Positions 29,856 through 39,000 of a stretch of DNA of 64,000 bases are shown in pieces. Where the stretch lies: contig NZ_JAXQNP010000002.1 in NCBI RefSeq assembly GCF_034427435.1, positions 2,356,001 to 2,420,000 on the forward strand, in the 5' to 3' direction. The first letter of the stretch is position 1. Every line of letters begins with the position of its first letter. A program made the position numbers and the translations under genes. Source of the DNA: Nitrospirillum sp034427435. GTDB taxonomy: Bacteria > Pseudomonadota > Alphaproteobacteria > Azospirillales > Azospirillaceae. The notes under the pieces are model-generated. The model saw only the letters and a list, made by a program, of their open reading frames with translations. It was not told where the DNA came from and searched no databases.

Positions 29856-31937
29856 TTGCGTCCGCCCGTCCTCTATCCCCTGTTCGCGCCCATCACCAGC
29901 CTGCCCGGCCTGGGGCCCCGCCTGGGCAAGCTGGCGGAGCGGCTGACCGGCCCGCATGTGGCGGACATCCTGTGGCACCTGCCCACCGGCGTGCTGGACC
30001 GTGCCAACGCCCCCAGCATCAATGAGGCGCCGGAGGGCCGCATCGTCACCCTGACGGTGCGGGTGGACGGGCACATGCCGCCGGTGCAGCGCCACCGCCC
30101 CTACCGCGTGCGCTGTACCGACCACACCGGGGAGATGGAGCTGGTGTTCTTCCATGTGAAGGGCGACTGGCTGGAAAAGAAGCTGCCCCAGGGGACCATG
30201 GTGGTGGTCAGCGGCAAGGTGGAGCGGTTCAACGGCCTGCTGCAGATGCCCCACCCCGACCATTTCGCCCCCGTGGAGGAAGGCGCCCCGCCGCAGGAGG
30301 TGGAGGCGGTCTATCCCCTGACCGGCGGCTTGAACCCCAAGCCGCTGCGCACCGCCATCCAGGCTGCCCTGGCCCGCACGCCCGAGCTGGAGGAATGGCA
30401 GGACCCGGCGTGGCTGGAGCGCCAGGGCTGGCCCACGTGGAAGGCGGCGCTGACGGCGGCGCACGACCCCAAGGGCGAGAAGGACGTCAACCCGCTGAGC
30501 CCCCTGCGCCAGCGCCTGGCCTATGACGAGTTGCTGGCCAACCAGCTGGCCCTGGCCCTGGTGCGCTGGCACCAGCGGCGGCTGGCCGGCCGCGCCACGG
30601 TGGGCGATGGCCGCCTGCGCGCCCGCATCCAGGCCGCCTTGCCCTATCAGTTGACCGGCGCGCAGGCCCAGGCGCTGGTGGAGATCGACACCGACATGGG
30701 CAAGGCGGAGCGCATGCTGCGCCTGCTGCAGGGCGACGTGGGCAGCGGCAAGACCATTGTGGCGCTGATGGCCATGGCGACGGCGGTGGAGGCCGGGGCC
30801 CAGGCGGCCCTGATGGCGCCCACGGAAATCCTGGCGCGCCAGCACGCCGAAAGCCTGGCCGACCTGGCCGACGCCGCCGGCATCCGCCTGGCCCTGCTGA
30901 CCGGCCGCGACAAGGGCAAGGCGCGCCAGCAGGTGCTGGACCGCCTGGTGTCGGGGGAGATCGACATCCTGATCGGCACCCACGCCCTGTTCCAGGAGGA
31001 CGTGGCCTTCCGCGACCTGGCGCTGGCCATCATCGATGAACAGCACAAGTTCGGCGTGCACCAGCGCCTGGCCCTGGCGGCCAAGGGACGCGGCGTCGAT
31101 ACCCTGGTCATGACCGCCACCCCCATCCCCCGCACCCTGACCCTGACCGCCTATGGCGACATGGACGTCAGCCGCCTGACGGAGAAGCCGCCGGGGCGCA
31201 AGCCGGTGGTGACCCGCGCCGCCGCCGCCGATCGCCTTGAGGAGGTGGTGGAGCGCGTGGCCGCCGCCATCAAGACCGGCCAGCGCGTCTATTGGGTCTG
31301 CCCCCTGGTGGACGAGTCGGAAACCGTGGATCTCGCCAACGCCACCCTGCGCCATGCCACCCTGCTGGAACGGCTGGGCGATTGCGTCGGCCTGGTGCAC
31401 GGCAAGATGAAGGGCGCCGAGAAGGACGCCGTCATGGCCCGCTTCGCCGCCGGCGAGCTGTCCGTGCTGGTGGCCACCACCGTCATCGAAGTGGGCGTGA
31501 ACGTGCCGGAGGCCACCATCATGGTGGTGGAGCATGCCGAGCGCTTCGGCCTGGCCCAGCTGCACCAGTTGCGCGGCCGCGTGGGGCGCGGCGAGCGCGC
31601 TTCCGCCTGCCTGCTGCTGTACACCGCCCCCCTGGGCGAAACCGCCCGCGCCCGCCTGGACGTCATGACCTCCACCGAGGATGGCTTCCTCATCGCTGAG
31701 AAGGACCTGGAGTTGCGCGGCGCCGGCGAGGTACTGGGCACCCGCCAGTCGGGATTGCCGGAGTTCCGCATGGCCGACATCACCGTGCATGCCGACCTGC
31801 TGGCCACCGCCCGCGACGATGCCAGCCTGATGGTGGCCCGCGACCCCGACCTGGAAACCCCGCGCGGCCAGGCCCTGCGCGTGCTGCTCTACCTGTTCCA
31901 GCGGGACGAGGCGGTGCGCACGCTGCGCTCGGGGTGA
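29856..31937 (+). CDS. recG: ATP-dependent DNA helicase RecG
   Basis: 693 residues, normal length. The start is a TTG at 29856, with GGAG about ten bases upstream; no ATG in frame gives the conserved N-terminus. The wedge/OB domain covers about 1-250 (CTDHTGEMELVFFHVKGDWL). The helicase core has Walker A GDVGSGKTIVALMAMA, the DEQH box AIIDEQHKFGVHQRLAL, TATPIPRTLTLTAYGDMD (motif III), and QLRGRVGRGERASACLLLY (motif VI). The TRG-like GAGEVLGTRQSGLPEFRMAD closes it. It remodels stalled forks and Holliday junctions. Confidence 0.95.
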   Translation: MRPPVLYPLFAPITSLPGLGPRLGKLAERLTGPHVADILWHLPTGVLDRANAPSINEAPEGRIVTLTVRVDGHMPPVQRHRPYRVRCTDHTGEMELVFFHVKGDWLEKKLPQGTMVVVSGKVERFNGLLQMPHPDHFAPVEEGAPPQEVEAVYPLTGGLNPKPLRTAIQAALARTPELEEWQDPAWLERQGWPTWKAALTAAHDPKGEKDVNPLSPLRQRLAYDELLANQLALALVRWHQRRLAGRATVGDGRLRARIQAALPYQLTGAQAQALVEIDTDMGKAERMLRLLQGDVGSGKTIVALMAMATAVEAGAQAALMAPTEILARQHAESLADLADAAGIRLALLTGRDKGKARQQVLDRLVSGEIDILIGTHALFQEDVAFRDLALAIIDEQHKFGVHQRLALAAKGRGVDTLVMTATPIPRTLTLTAYGDMDVSRLTEKPPGRKPVVTRAAAADRLEEVVERVAAAIKTGQRVYWVCPLVDESETVDLANATLRHATLLERLGDCVGLVHGKMKGAEKDAVMARFAAGELSVLVATTVIEVGVNVPEATIMVVEHAERFGLAQLHQLRGRVGRGERASACLLLYTAPLGETARARLDVMTSTEDGFLIAEKDLELRGAGEVLGTRQSGLPEFRMADITVHADLLATARDDASLMVARDPDLETPRGQALRVLLYLFQRDEAVRTLRSG

Positions 31938-32031
31938 GGCCCGTCCGCCGGGCTACATCCTTCGGCCAGTTGCGCGAAAGAGGGTGGGACATATTTCGCG
32001 TCCCGTCACTTTCCCCTGAAAGGTCGTTCCC

Positions 32032-32364
32032 ATGTCCGACATTTCAACCACCGCGCCATCTGACAAGGTCAGCCTGCGGACGCTGACGGTCATCAGGCAC
32101 GCCCTGTTAGGTCTTGGGTTCGGCTTGATACCGATGATGATTCCCATCCTGAGACATGAGCTGCCAACCAGCCGCAGTGCCCTGGTCGGCTCCATCATTG
32201 GCGGGGCGTTGGGCGGCATGGCGATCATGATCTTGCTCGGCGTGTATCGTGCTCGCTCCATTCCGCCCGACCAGCCCAGCCGCATCGGCCGGCTGCGCCT
32301 TACCCTGGGCCTGACGCCGCTGGCCCTCATCCTCGTGGGCCTGCTGGTCCTGGCGGTGATTTGA
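32032..32364 (+). CDS. Small membrane protein, unknown
   Basis: 110 residues. Three hydrophobic helices are predicted at about 24-42 (HALLGLGFGLIPMMIPILRH), 52-72 (VGSIIGGALGGMAIMILLGV) and 88-108 (TPLALILVGLLVLAVI). The second contains a glycine-zipper-like G-x-x-x-G-x-x-x-G pattern. A GAAAGG sequence lies about ten bases before the ATG. The 3' end overlaps the convergent gene at 32327 by 38 bases. No family is recognised and there is no functional context. Confidence 0.6.
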   Translation: MSDISTTAPSDKVSLRTLTVIRHALLGLGFGLIPMMIPILRHELPTSRSALVGSIIGGALGGMAIMILLGVYRARSIPPDQPSRIGRLRLTLGLTPLALILVGLLVLAVI

Positions 32365-32737
32365 AGATCATCGCCAACACCCTCAGCCAATAGCCCAGCC
32401 CGAGGGTGAGCGCCTTGGCCCACCCTCGAATGGGCGTGGCCGACACGATGCCGTAGGGGCTGAGCCGTTGGACCGAACGCCCCTCGCCCCGCAAATGCTC
32501 CATGGCCTGGCGGACCAGGGGGTGGAACAGGTCGACCGCCCCCACGGGGTCGCGGGTGCCGTCCGGATTTTCCCACGCCTTTAAAGTGGCGTCCGTTTCA
32601 TCATCATAGCCCCGCACGATCAGGACACGCGGCCCCCCATCGGAAAATCTCCAGATCGTGTAGGCATAATAATAGTCGTAATAGCCGTCCGGCCCGATGT
32701 CGGAACAGTCGACATGGTGTGAGGCTTGCACGTCCAT
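32327..32737 (-). CDS. Hypothetical protein, unknown
   Basis: 136 residues from the ATG at 32737, which has GGAGGG seven bases upstream. The open frame extends to 32851 and would add a segment of repeated Ala-Gly-His-Pro-x units. The core (GYYDYYYAYTIWRFSDGGPR, then VLIVRGYDDETDATLKAW) is Tyr-rich and strand-forming. A C-terminal hydrophobic stretch (ALTLGLGYWLRVLAMIF) could anchor it to a membrane. Family not recognised. Confidence 0.6.
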   Translation of the reverse strand: MDVQASHHVDCSDIGPDGYYDYYYAYTIWRFSDGGPRVLIVRGYDDETDATLKAWENPDGTRDPVGAVDLFHPLVRQAMEHLRGEGRSVQRLSPYGIVSATPIRGWAKALTLGLGYWLRVLAMIFKSPPGPAGPRG

Positions 32738-32756
32738 GGGATGCCCTCCGTCGCAG

Positions 32757-32801
32757 GGGTGACCTGCTGTGGGGTGACCCGCAATAGGGTGACCGGCAGT
32801 G
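32757..32801. repeat. Three degenerate 15-base tandem repeats
   Basis: Three consecutive 15-base units, each starting GGGTGACC (32757-32771, 32772-32786, 32787-32801). They lie just upstream of the preferred start of the minus-strand gene at 32737. In the extended frame of that gene they encode an AGHPx pentapeptide repeated three times. They may be part of its leader or of an N-terminal extension. Confidence 0.6.
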
Positions 32802-33037
32802 ACATAGGGGCGGGCCGCGATCCTGACAGGTCGCGTCCCGCCACCCCGCACCTGACGAAGCCGGGCCCGGGTTTATTCCAACCGCTGCCGGACGGCCCAC
32901 CCCGCCAAAGTGGCGTATGTTGGCGGGGGCCCTTGCCCTTAGCATGGTTGGACTACGGGGAATGCCGCCGGCGGCGGCTCATGAACCATCGCCGGTCGCT
33001 GGCCGTACTACAGGCTGACAAAAACGAAAGGATGACC

Positions 33038-34135
33038 ATGGCCAGCGCCCTCCCTGGACCGACGACGCCCTCGGCCCCCGCCCGGTTGCTGTCCATCGCC
33101 ACCGCCCTGCCCCCCTATCGCCTGACGCAGGAGCAGGCGCTGGCCGGCGCCCGCCAGGTCTTCGCCCATCGGCTGCGCGATTTCGACCGGCTGGCCCCCG
33201 TCTTCACCCATGCCGGTATCGAGGGCCGCGCCTCTTGCGTGCCGCTGGAGTGGTATCTGGAGCCGCACGGCTGGGCGGAGCGCAACGCCCTATACCTGGA
33301 GCATGCCGTCGATGTGCTGGCCCGCGCCACCACCCAGGCGCTGGACCAGGCGGGCCTCAAGCCCACCGACGTGGACGCCATCGTCGCCGTCTCCTCCACC
33401 GGCATCGCCACGCCCAGCCTGGACGCCCTGATCATGCAGCGCCTGGGCATGCGGCCGGATGTGGAGCGCATGCCCCTGTTCGGCCTGGGCTGCGCCGGCG
33501 GCGTGCTGGGCCTGGCGCGGGCCGCCACCTGGGCCACCGCCCGGCCCGGCGCCAACGTCCTGCTGCTGGTGGTGGAGCTGTGCGCCCTCAGCTTCCGCCG
33601 GGGCGACTTGTCCAAGGCCAACGTCATCGCGACCGCCCTGTTCGGCGACGGCGGTGCCGCGGCCATCCTGCGCGCGGACCCGGCAGGCCGCGACGCGGGC
33701 CAGGAAGGGGCCCCCGCCTTCCTGGCGTCGGCCGAGCATCGCTGGCCCGACAGCCTGGGCATCATGGGCTGGCAGGTGGAGGATGACGGCATGGGCGTCA
33801 TCTTCGCCCAGAGCATCCCCACCCTGACGCGGGAGAAAATGCCCGAGGTGGTGGGCCGCTTCCTGGACCGCCAGCGGCTGACCTTGTCCGACTTGGCTGG
33901 AACCATCTGCCATCCCGGCGGCACCAAGGTGCTGGACGCGTTGGAGGAGGTCCTGGCCCCGGCCACCGACGGGCTGGCGGACGCCCGCGACGTGCTGCGC
34001 CAGCATGGCAACATGTCGGCCGCGACCGTACTGTTCGTGCTGGAACGCCGTGTGCGCCAGGGCGCGCGGGGCCTGCACCTGCTGTCCGCCCTGGGGCCCG
34101 GCTTCATCGCCGCCCTGGGCCTGATGCGGTTCTGA
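33038..34135 (+). CDS. Type III polyketide synthase (chalcone/stilbene synthase family)
   Basis: 365 residues. The start is ATG 33038, because AAAGG (33027-33031) sits six bases before it; the ATG at 33032 is too close and the frame's more distal ATGs do not look coding. The catalytic Cys lies in PLFGLGCAGGVLGLARA (near residue 150), and the later conserved segments include ALFGDGGAAAILRAD, ICHPGGTKVLDALEE (His) and RQHGNMSAATVLFVL (Asn): a complete Cys-His-Asn set. It condenses acyl-CoA starters with malonyl-CoA to alkylpyrones, alkylresorcinols or related phenols. It sits three bases before an ICMT-type methyltransferase, and the pair resembles bacterial alkylpyrone/alkylresorcinol loci. 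Confidence 0.9.
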   Translation: MASALPGPTTPSAPARLLSIATALPPYRLTQEQALAGARQVFAHRLRDFDRLAPVFTHAGIEGRASCVPLEWYLEPHGWAERNALYLEHAVDVLARATTQALDQAGLKPTDVDAIVAVSSTGIATPSLDALIMQRLGMRPDVERMPLFGLGCAGGVLGLARAATWATARPGANVLLLVVELCALSFRRGDLSKANVIATALFGDGGAAAILRADPAGRDAGQEGAPAFLASAEHRWPDSLGIMGWQVEDDGMGVIFAQSIPTLTREKMPEVVGRFLDRQRLTLSDLAGTICHPGGTKVLDALEEVLAPATDGLADARDVLRQHGNMSAATVLFVLERRVRQGARGLHLLSALGPGFIAALGLMRF

Positions 34136-34138
34136 GCC

Positions 34139-34669
34139 ATGAGCCCCGACATTCCTTTCGGCCCACCGCAAATCGTGGTCCTGCTGCTCGCCGTGCAGCG
34201 CCTGGCGGAACTGCGGGTGGCCAACCGCAACACCCGCCGCCTGCTGGCCCAGGGCGGCCAGGAGGTGGGGCGGGCGCACTACCCGCTGTTCATCGTGCTG
34301 CACAGCGCCTGGCTGGCCGCGCTGTTCCTGTTCATCCCGGCCGACGCGCCCATCGTCTGGCCCCTGGTGGCCCTGCTGGTCCCGCTGCAACTGGCGCGCT
34401 ATTGGGTCATCCGCACCCTGGGCCCTTACTGGACCACCCGCATCATCACCCTGCCCCAGGCGCCCCTTGTCCAGGGCGGCCCCTTCCGCTGGGTCCGCCA
34501 CCCCAATTACTGCGTGGTGGTGGCGGAGATCGCCACCGTCCCGCTGGCGTTCGGCGCCTGGCACCTGGCCCTGATCTTCTCCATCGCCAACGCCCTGCTG
34601 CTGGCCCACCGCATCCGGGTGGAGGAGTCGGCGCTGGCCCCGCGGAGGGAGGCGCCGTCGCGATCCTGA
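34139..34669 (+). CDS. Isoprenylcysteine carboxyl methyltransferase-family protein
   Basis: 176 residues, integral membrane, with about four helices. The conserved catalytic region is the C-terminal half: GGPFRWVRHPNYCVVVAEI contains the R-H-P-x-Y motif of ICMT/DUF1295-like methyltransferases, and the tail HRIRVEESAL has the conserved Arg-x-x-x-E. It starts four bases after the polyketide synthase stop, so the two are almost certainly cotranscribed. In Bacillus and Streptomyces, homologues next to type III PKS genes methylate the polyketide product; the same role is inferred here. Confidence 0.85.
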   Translation: MSPDIPFGPPQIVVLLLAVQRLAELRVANRNTRRLLAQGGQEVGRAHYPLFIVLHSAWLAALFLFIPADAPIVWPLVALLVPLQLARYWVIRTLGPYWTTRIITLPQAPLVQGGPFRWVRHPNYCVVVAEIATVPLAFGAWHLALIFSIANALLLAHRIRVEESALAPRREAPSRS

Positions 34670-34816
34670 GCAACTCGCCGGCCGGGGGCTGCGACCTCTC
34701 TTTGGTTAACAGCCACCACCAAAGGGCGTGGGGCCGTTTACGGCGGGCGCGCGGATCGTTATTGTCCGGCCAGCCCATGTGAAAGGCCCCCGGATCTGTG
34801 CGGGGGCCGGGCGCGG

Positions 34817-35560
34817 ATGCCGAACCGGCAGCCACGCCCCAAAACGCCCCTATCCGGAGCCCACCCCGTGATCGAAGCCGCGTCCCTCGACAGCATCGAA
34901 CTGCTGGCCCCCCTGACGGCGGACCAGCGCGCCAGCCTGGCCAAGCAATGCAGCTGGCGCCATTTCCACCCCCAGGAACAGGTGATCGACCGCGCATCGG
35001 ACAGCCGTGATGTCTGCTTCATCGTCGAGGGCCGGGTGCGGGTGGTGAACTATTCCCTGTCCGGCCGCGAGGTCACCTTCGACGATGTCGAGGCCGGCGG
35101 CTATCTGGGCGAACTGTCGGCCATCGACGGCGAGGCGCGGTCCGCCAGCATCGTGGCGCTGAGCGAGGTCATGGTCGCCTTCATGTCGCCGCGCCTGTTC
35201 CAACAGGTGGTGACCCAGAACCCCACCATCGCCTGGGGCGTCATGACCCGGCTGGCCAGCATCGTTCGTTCCGCCACCGGAAGAATCATGGATTTGTCGA
35301 CGCTGGGCGCCAACAACCGGGTGCATGCCGAACTGCTGCGCCTGGCCAAGCCCACCCTGAAATCCGACAACACCGCCGCCATCTCCCCCATCCCCATCCA
35401 CAGCGACATCGCGGCGCGCGTCAGCACCACCCGCGAGACGGTCGCCCGGGTGCTGGGCGACCTGTCGCGCGACAAGCTGGTGGTCCGCCAGGACAATTCC
35501 CTCCTGGTCCGCGACTTCGCCCGCTTGGAGGAGATGGTGGAGGAGGTCCGGGGCGATTGA
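34817..35560 (+). CDS. Crp/Fnr-family transcriptional regulator
   Basis: 247 residues from ATG 34817; a GTG at 34868 (V18, GGAG nine bases upstream) is a plausible alternative giving 230. The cyclic-nucleotide-binding jelly roll spans about 22-140 (VCFIVEGRVRVVNYSLSGRE, GGYLGELSAIDGEARSASIV with the PBC-type region). The winged helix is in the C-terminal third (HSDIAARVSTTRETVARVLG recognition helix). Only two cysteines are present and they are not arranged as FNR iron-sulfur ligands, so oxygen sensing by a cluster is not supported. It follows the PKS-ICMT genes in the same direction, but a 147-base gap means joint regulation is only a possibility. Confidence 0.85.
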   Translation: MPNRQPRPKTPLSGAHPVIEAASLDSIELLAPLTADQRASLAKQCSWRHFHPQEQVIDRASDSRDVCFIVEGRVRVVNYSLSGREVTFDDVEAGGYLGELSAIDGEARSASIVALSEVMVAFMSPRLFQQVVTQNPTIAWGVMTRLASIVRSATGRIMDLSTLGANNRVHAELLRLAKPTLKSDNTAAISPIPIHSDIAARVSTTRETVARVLGDLSRDKLVVRQDNSLLVRDFARLEEMVEEVRGD

Positions 35561-35622
35561 GCCTTTGGGATTAACCACGAGGTCTTTTTTGAAGTGTGAC
35601 ACGCTTGCCACGGTTTTTTAAC

Positions 35623-35651
35623 TTTTCATCAATCCGCGTCGGAGCTATATA
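35623..35651 (+). promoter_or_regulatory. Putative sigma-70 promoter of a small RNA
   Basis: TTTTCA at 35623-35628, a 17-base spacer, then TATATA at 35646-35651. The -10 element is close to consensus and the spacing is exact. It lies downstream of the Crp-type gene, at the only A/T-rich point of the intergenic region, and about 105 bases before a strong terminator. Confidence 0.55.
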
Positions 35652-35657
35652 AGAGGG

Positions 35658-35757
35658 GCTTGACCGTGACGGATTTGACACTCTCAAGCCTTCAACCTCC
35701 TTATGAGGCTCCCTTCATCTTCGCCGGCTGTCTTCGAGACAGCCGGCGTTTTTTTTG
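35658..35757 (+). ncRNA. Candidate ~100-nt small RNA with an anti-Shine-Dalgarno-like loop
   Basis: The stretch between the promoter-like elements and the terminator has no open frame of note. The RNA would carry a hairpin with arms AGCCT (35687-35691) and AGGCT (35706-35710), whose loop includes CCTCCTTA (35696-35703). This copies the anti-Shine-Dalgarno end of 16S rRNA. Alphaproteobacterial small RNAs with exposed CCUCC motifs that pair with ribosome sites are known, but I do not recognise this exact one. The 3' end is a perfect stem followed by eight T residues, giving the U-tail typical of Hfq-bound RNAs. The whole assignment is an inference from sequence pattern. Confidence 0.55.
35723..35756 (+). 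terminator. Rho-independent terminator
   Basis: An 11-base perfect stem (35723-35733 with 35737-35747, arms beginning GCCGGCTGTCT) with a TCG loop, followed by a G and a run of eight T residues (35749-35756). It ends the candidate small RNA and separates it from the giant repeat gene. Confidence 0.9.
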
Positions 35758-36092
35758 ACCGCGGCCAGACACCGGCGGCCGCGACAGTTCCCGCGGGGCG
35801 GCCTTCCGTCGGGCACAAAGCCGCACCGTGCATTCGTGGGTGCTAAACACCACGAAAACGGATACATTCATTGTCCGAATGCAATCTTGCGATTGGCATC
35901 GCGCCGCCCAATTCATGGCGATCCAAAGGGACGTCCGGGCGTCGTGTGTCTCAATACCTTAATCCGACGCCTCCATGAGGGAGCGCGGGGGAAGGCGGAC
36001 GTCAAGCCACGCTACCGTGGCGACACCCAAAAGGGGTGCGGGTTAATACGCCGAACACGCGGCATCTCAAAGAGATGCGGTCGGGGGTGGGT
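35758..36092. other. Leader region of the giant repeat gene
   Basis: No convincing gene is seen. A second short inverted repeat (CGCGGCC 35760-35766 / GGCCGCG 35777-35783) follows the terminator, and a bulged CGTGGGTG/CACCACG repeat is near 35840-35860; either could be an operator. The repeat protein's frame is already open from a GTG at 36036, but the repeats and the best ribosome site begin at 36093. Confidence 0.4.
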
Positions 36093-39000
36093 ATGGTTTC
36101 GCAGATCAGTTATCTGACGCCGGCGCAGTTCGCCGCCGTCACCACCGCCAACATCCAGCGGTTGACGACCCAGGATGTCCAGGCGCTGACCACCGCGCAG
36201 ATCAAGGCGATGACGACGGCGCAGGCCATCGCCTTCCAGGTCAGCCAGATGGTCTTCACCGCGTCCCAGCTGCAGGCGTTCAGCGAGGCGGATCTGGCCG
36301 CGCTGGAGACGGATGACCTCAAGGCCCTGAAGGCCACCCAGATCTCCGCCCTCACCTCCAACCAAATCCAGGCGCTGACCACCGCCCAACTGGCGGCGCT
36401 GACCACCGCCGACATCCAGGAATTCACCAAGGCGCAGGTAGGGTCCTTCACCACCGACCAGTTGGCGGCCCTATCCACCGCCGACATCCGCGCCCTGACG
36501 GTCACCCAGGTGAGCGGCTTGACCAGTGCCCAGGTGGCGGGGCTGGGGACCGACAACCTGTCGGCGCTGAGCAGCGCCCAGACGGCCAGCCTGTCCTCCG
36601 CCCAGGTCGCGGCGCTGACCACCGACCAGTTGGCCGCGCTGACCACCGCCGACATCCGGGAATTCACCGCCGCCCAGGTCGCCTTCCTGACCACCAGCCA
36701 GACGGCGGGCCTGACCACGGGCGCCGTCAGCGCGCTCAGCACCTCCCAGGTGGCGAGCCTGACCACGGCACAGATCCGCGCCCTGACCTCGGACCAGCTG
36801 GCGGCCCTGTCGACGGTGGACGCCAAGGCGCTGACGGCGACGCAACTGTCGGCGCTGGGCACGGGCCAGGTATCCGTTCTGACCAGCGGCGTGCTGTCGA
36901 CGCTGAACTCCCTCCAGGTCGCGGCGTTCTCCACCGCCCAGGTCCGGGCGCTGGGGTCGGACCAGTTGAACGCCCTGACCACGACGGATATCCGCGAGTT
37001 CACCAGCTTGCAGGTCGCGGCCCTCACCACCGATCAGGTGGCGGCCCTCAACACCGGCAGCCTGGCCGCCCTCACCTCCCTGCAGACAGCCGCCCTGACC
37101 ACCGCCCAAGTGGCGGCGCTCGGCACCGACCAGGTGGGCGGCCTGACCACGGCGCAGGTTGCCGGCCTGTCCGTCAACCAGCTCAAGGCACTGTCGACCG
37201 ACCAGCTGGGCGCCCTGGGCACCGCCACGGTGCAGAAGCTGACCAGCATCCAGGTGGCGGCCCTGACGACGGCGCAGGTCGCCGGCCTGACCACCGCCAA
37301 CCTGTCCGCCCTGACCAGCGCCCAGGTCCAGCGGCTGGGCAGCGCCCAGATTCGCGCCCTGACCACCGACCAGTTGAACGGCCTGACCACGGCCGACATG
37401 CGGGAATTCGCCGCCAGCCAACTGACGGCGCTGGGCACGGACCAGGTCGCGGCCCTGGACACCGCCAACCTGACGGCGCTGACCACCGCGCAACTGACGG
37501 GCCTGACCTCCACCCAATTGTCGGCGCTGACCACCGACCAGGTGGCGGCGTTGACCACGGCGCAACTGGCCAGCCTGACCGCCGTCCAGATGAAGGGCCT
37601 GGACGCGGAGCAGCTGGGCGCGCTGGGCACGGCGACGGTGCAGAACCTGACGGCGGCGCAGATCGCGGCGCTGACCACGGCGCAAATCGCGGCCATGTCC
37701 ACCGCCAACCTGTCGGCGCTGAACAGCGCCCAGGTGGCGGTGCTGGGCAGCCTGCAAATCCAGGCGCTGACCAGCGACCAGTTGAACGCGCTCAATTCCG
37801 CCGACATGCGGGAGTTCACGGTTACCCAGATCGCGTCACTCAGCACGACCCAGGTCGCGGCCCTGGGCAGCGGCGCCCTGTCCGCCCTCAGCACCTCGCA
37901 GGTGGCCAGCCTGACGGTGGCCCAGCTGCGCACGCTGGGCTCCGACCAGGTGGCGGCGCTGTCCACGGCGGATATCCGCGCCCTCAGCGCGGTTCAGGTC
38001 CAGGGCCTAACGACGGCGCAGGTCGCCACGCTGGGCACCGACGCCCTGTCCGCCCTGGCCAGCACCCAGGTGCAGAGCCTGACCAACACGCAGGTGCAGT
38101 CGCTGACGACCGACCAGCTGAACGCGCTGGCCAGTTCCGACCTGCGGGAATTCACGCCCGGCCAGATCGCCGCCCTGACCACGGACCAGGTGGCCGGCCT
38201 GCAAACCGCCACCCTGGCGGGGCTCAGCACCGCCCAGGTCGCCGCCCTGACCACCAAGCAAATCCGCGCCCTGACCTCCGACCAGTTGGCCGGCCTAACC
38301 ACCGCCGACGCCCGCGCCCTGACGGCGACCCAATTGGCGGCGATATCCACCAACCAGGTGCCCGAACTGGGCACCGACGCCCTGTCGGCCTTGAGCGCCA
38401 GCCAGGTCACCGGCCTGAACAGCGCCCAAATCCAGGCGCTGGGCACGGACCAACTGAACAGCCTGACCACGGCGGACATCCGTGAATTCTCCGCCACCCA
38501 GGTGTCGTTCCTGACGACGGACCAGCTTTCGTCGCTCAGCACCGCCAACCTGTCCGCGCTCAGCAGCACGCAGGTACCCAGCCTGGGCAGCGGCCAGATT
38601 CGCGCGCTGACCACCGACCAGTTGAACGCGCTGTCCACCGCCGACGCGCGTGAATTCACCGCCACCCAGGTGGGGGCGCTGAGCGCGGACCAATTGTCGG
38701 CCCTGGGCACCACCCAGCTGACGGCGTTGACCTCCCCGCAATTGGCCGGGCTGTCCACCGCCCAGGTGACGGTGCTGACCACCGATCAGGTGGCGGCCCT
38801 CACCACCGCGCAACTGACCACCCTGTCCGCCGGCCAGGTGGCGGCGCTATCGACGGATCAGTTGGCGGCCCTGCCCACCGCGAGCCTGCAGAAGCTGACG
38901 GCCACCCAGGTGGCGGCGCTGACCACCGCCCAGGTGGCGGGGCTGGGCACCGACACCCTGGCCGCCCTGACCACGGCCCAGGTCACCAGCCTGACCTCGC

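Noticed and set aside
29709..31790. A 693-codon minus-strand frame opposite recG
   Set aside because: RecG motifs on the plus strand are intact along the whole length. The antisense product is His/Gln/Gly-rich and typical of a shadow of a high-G+C gene.
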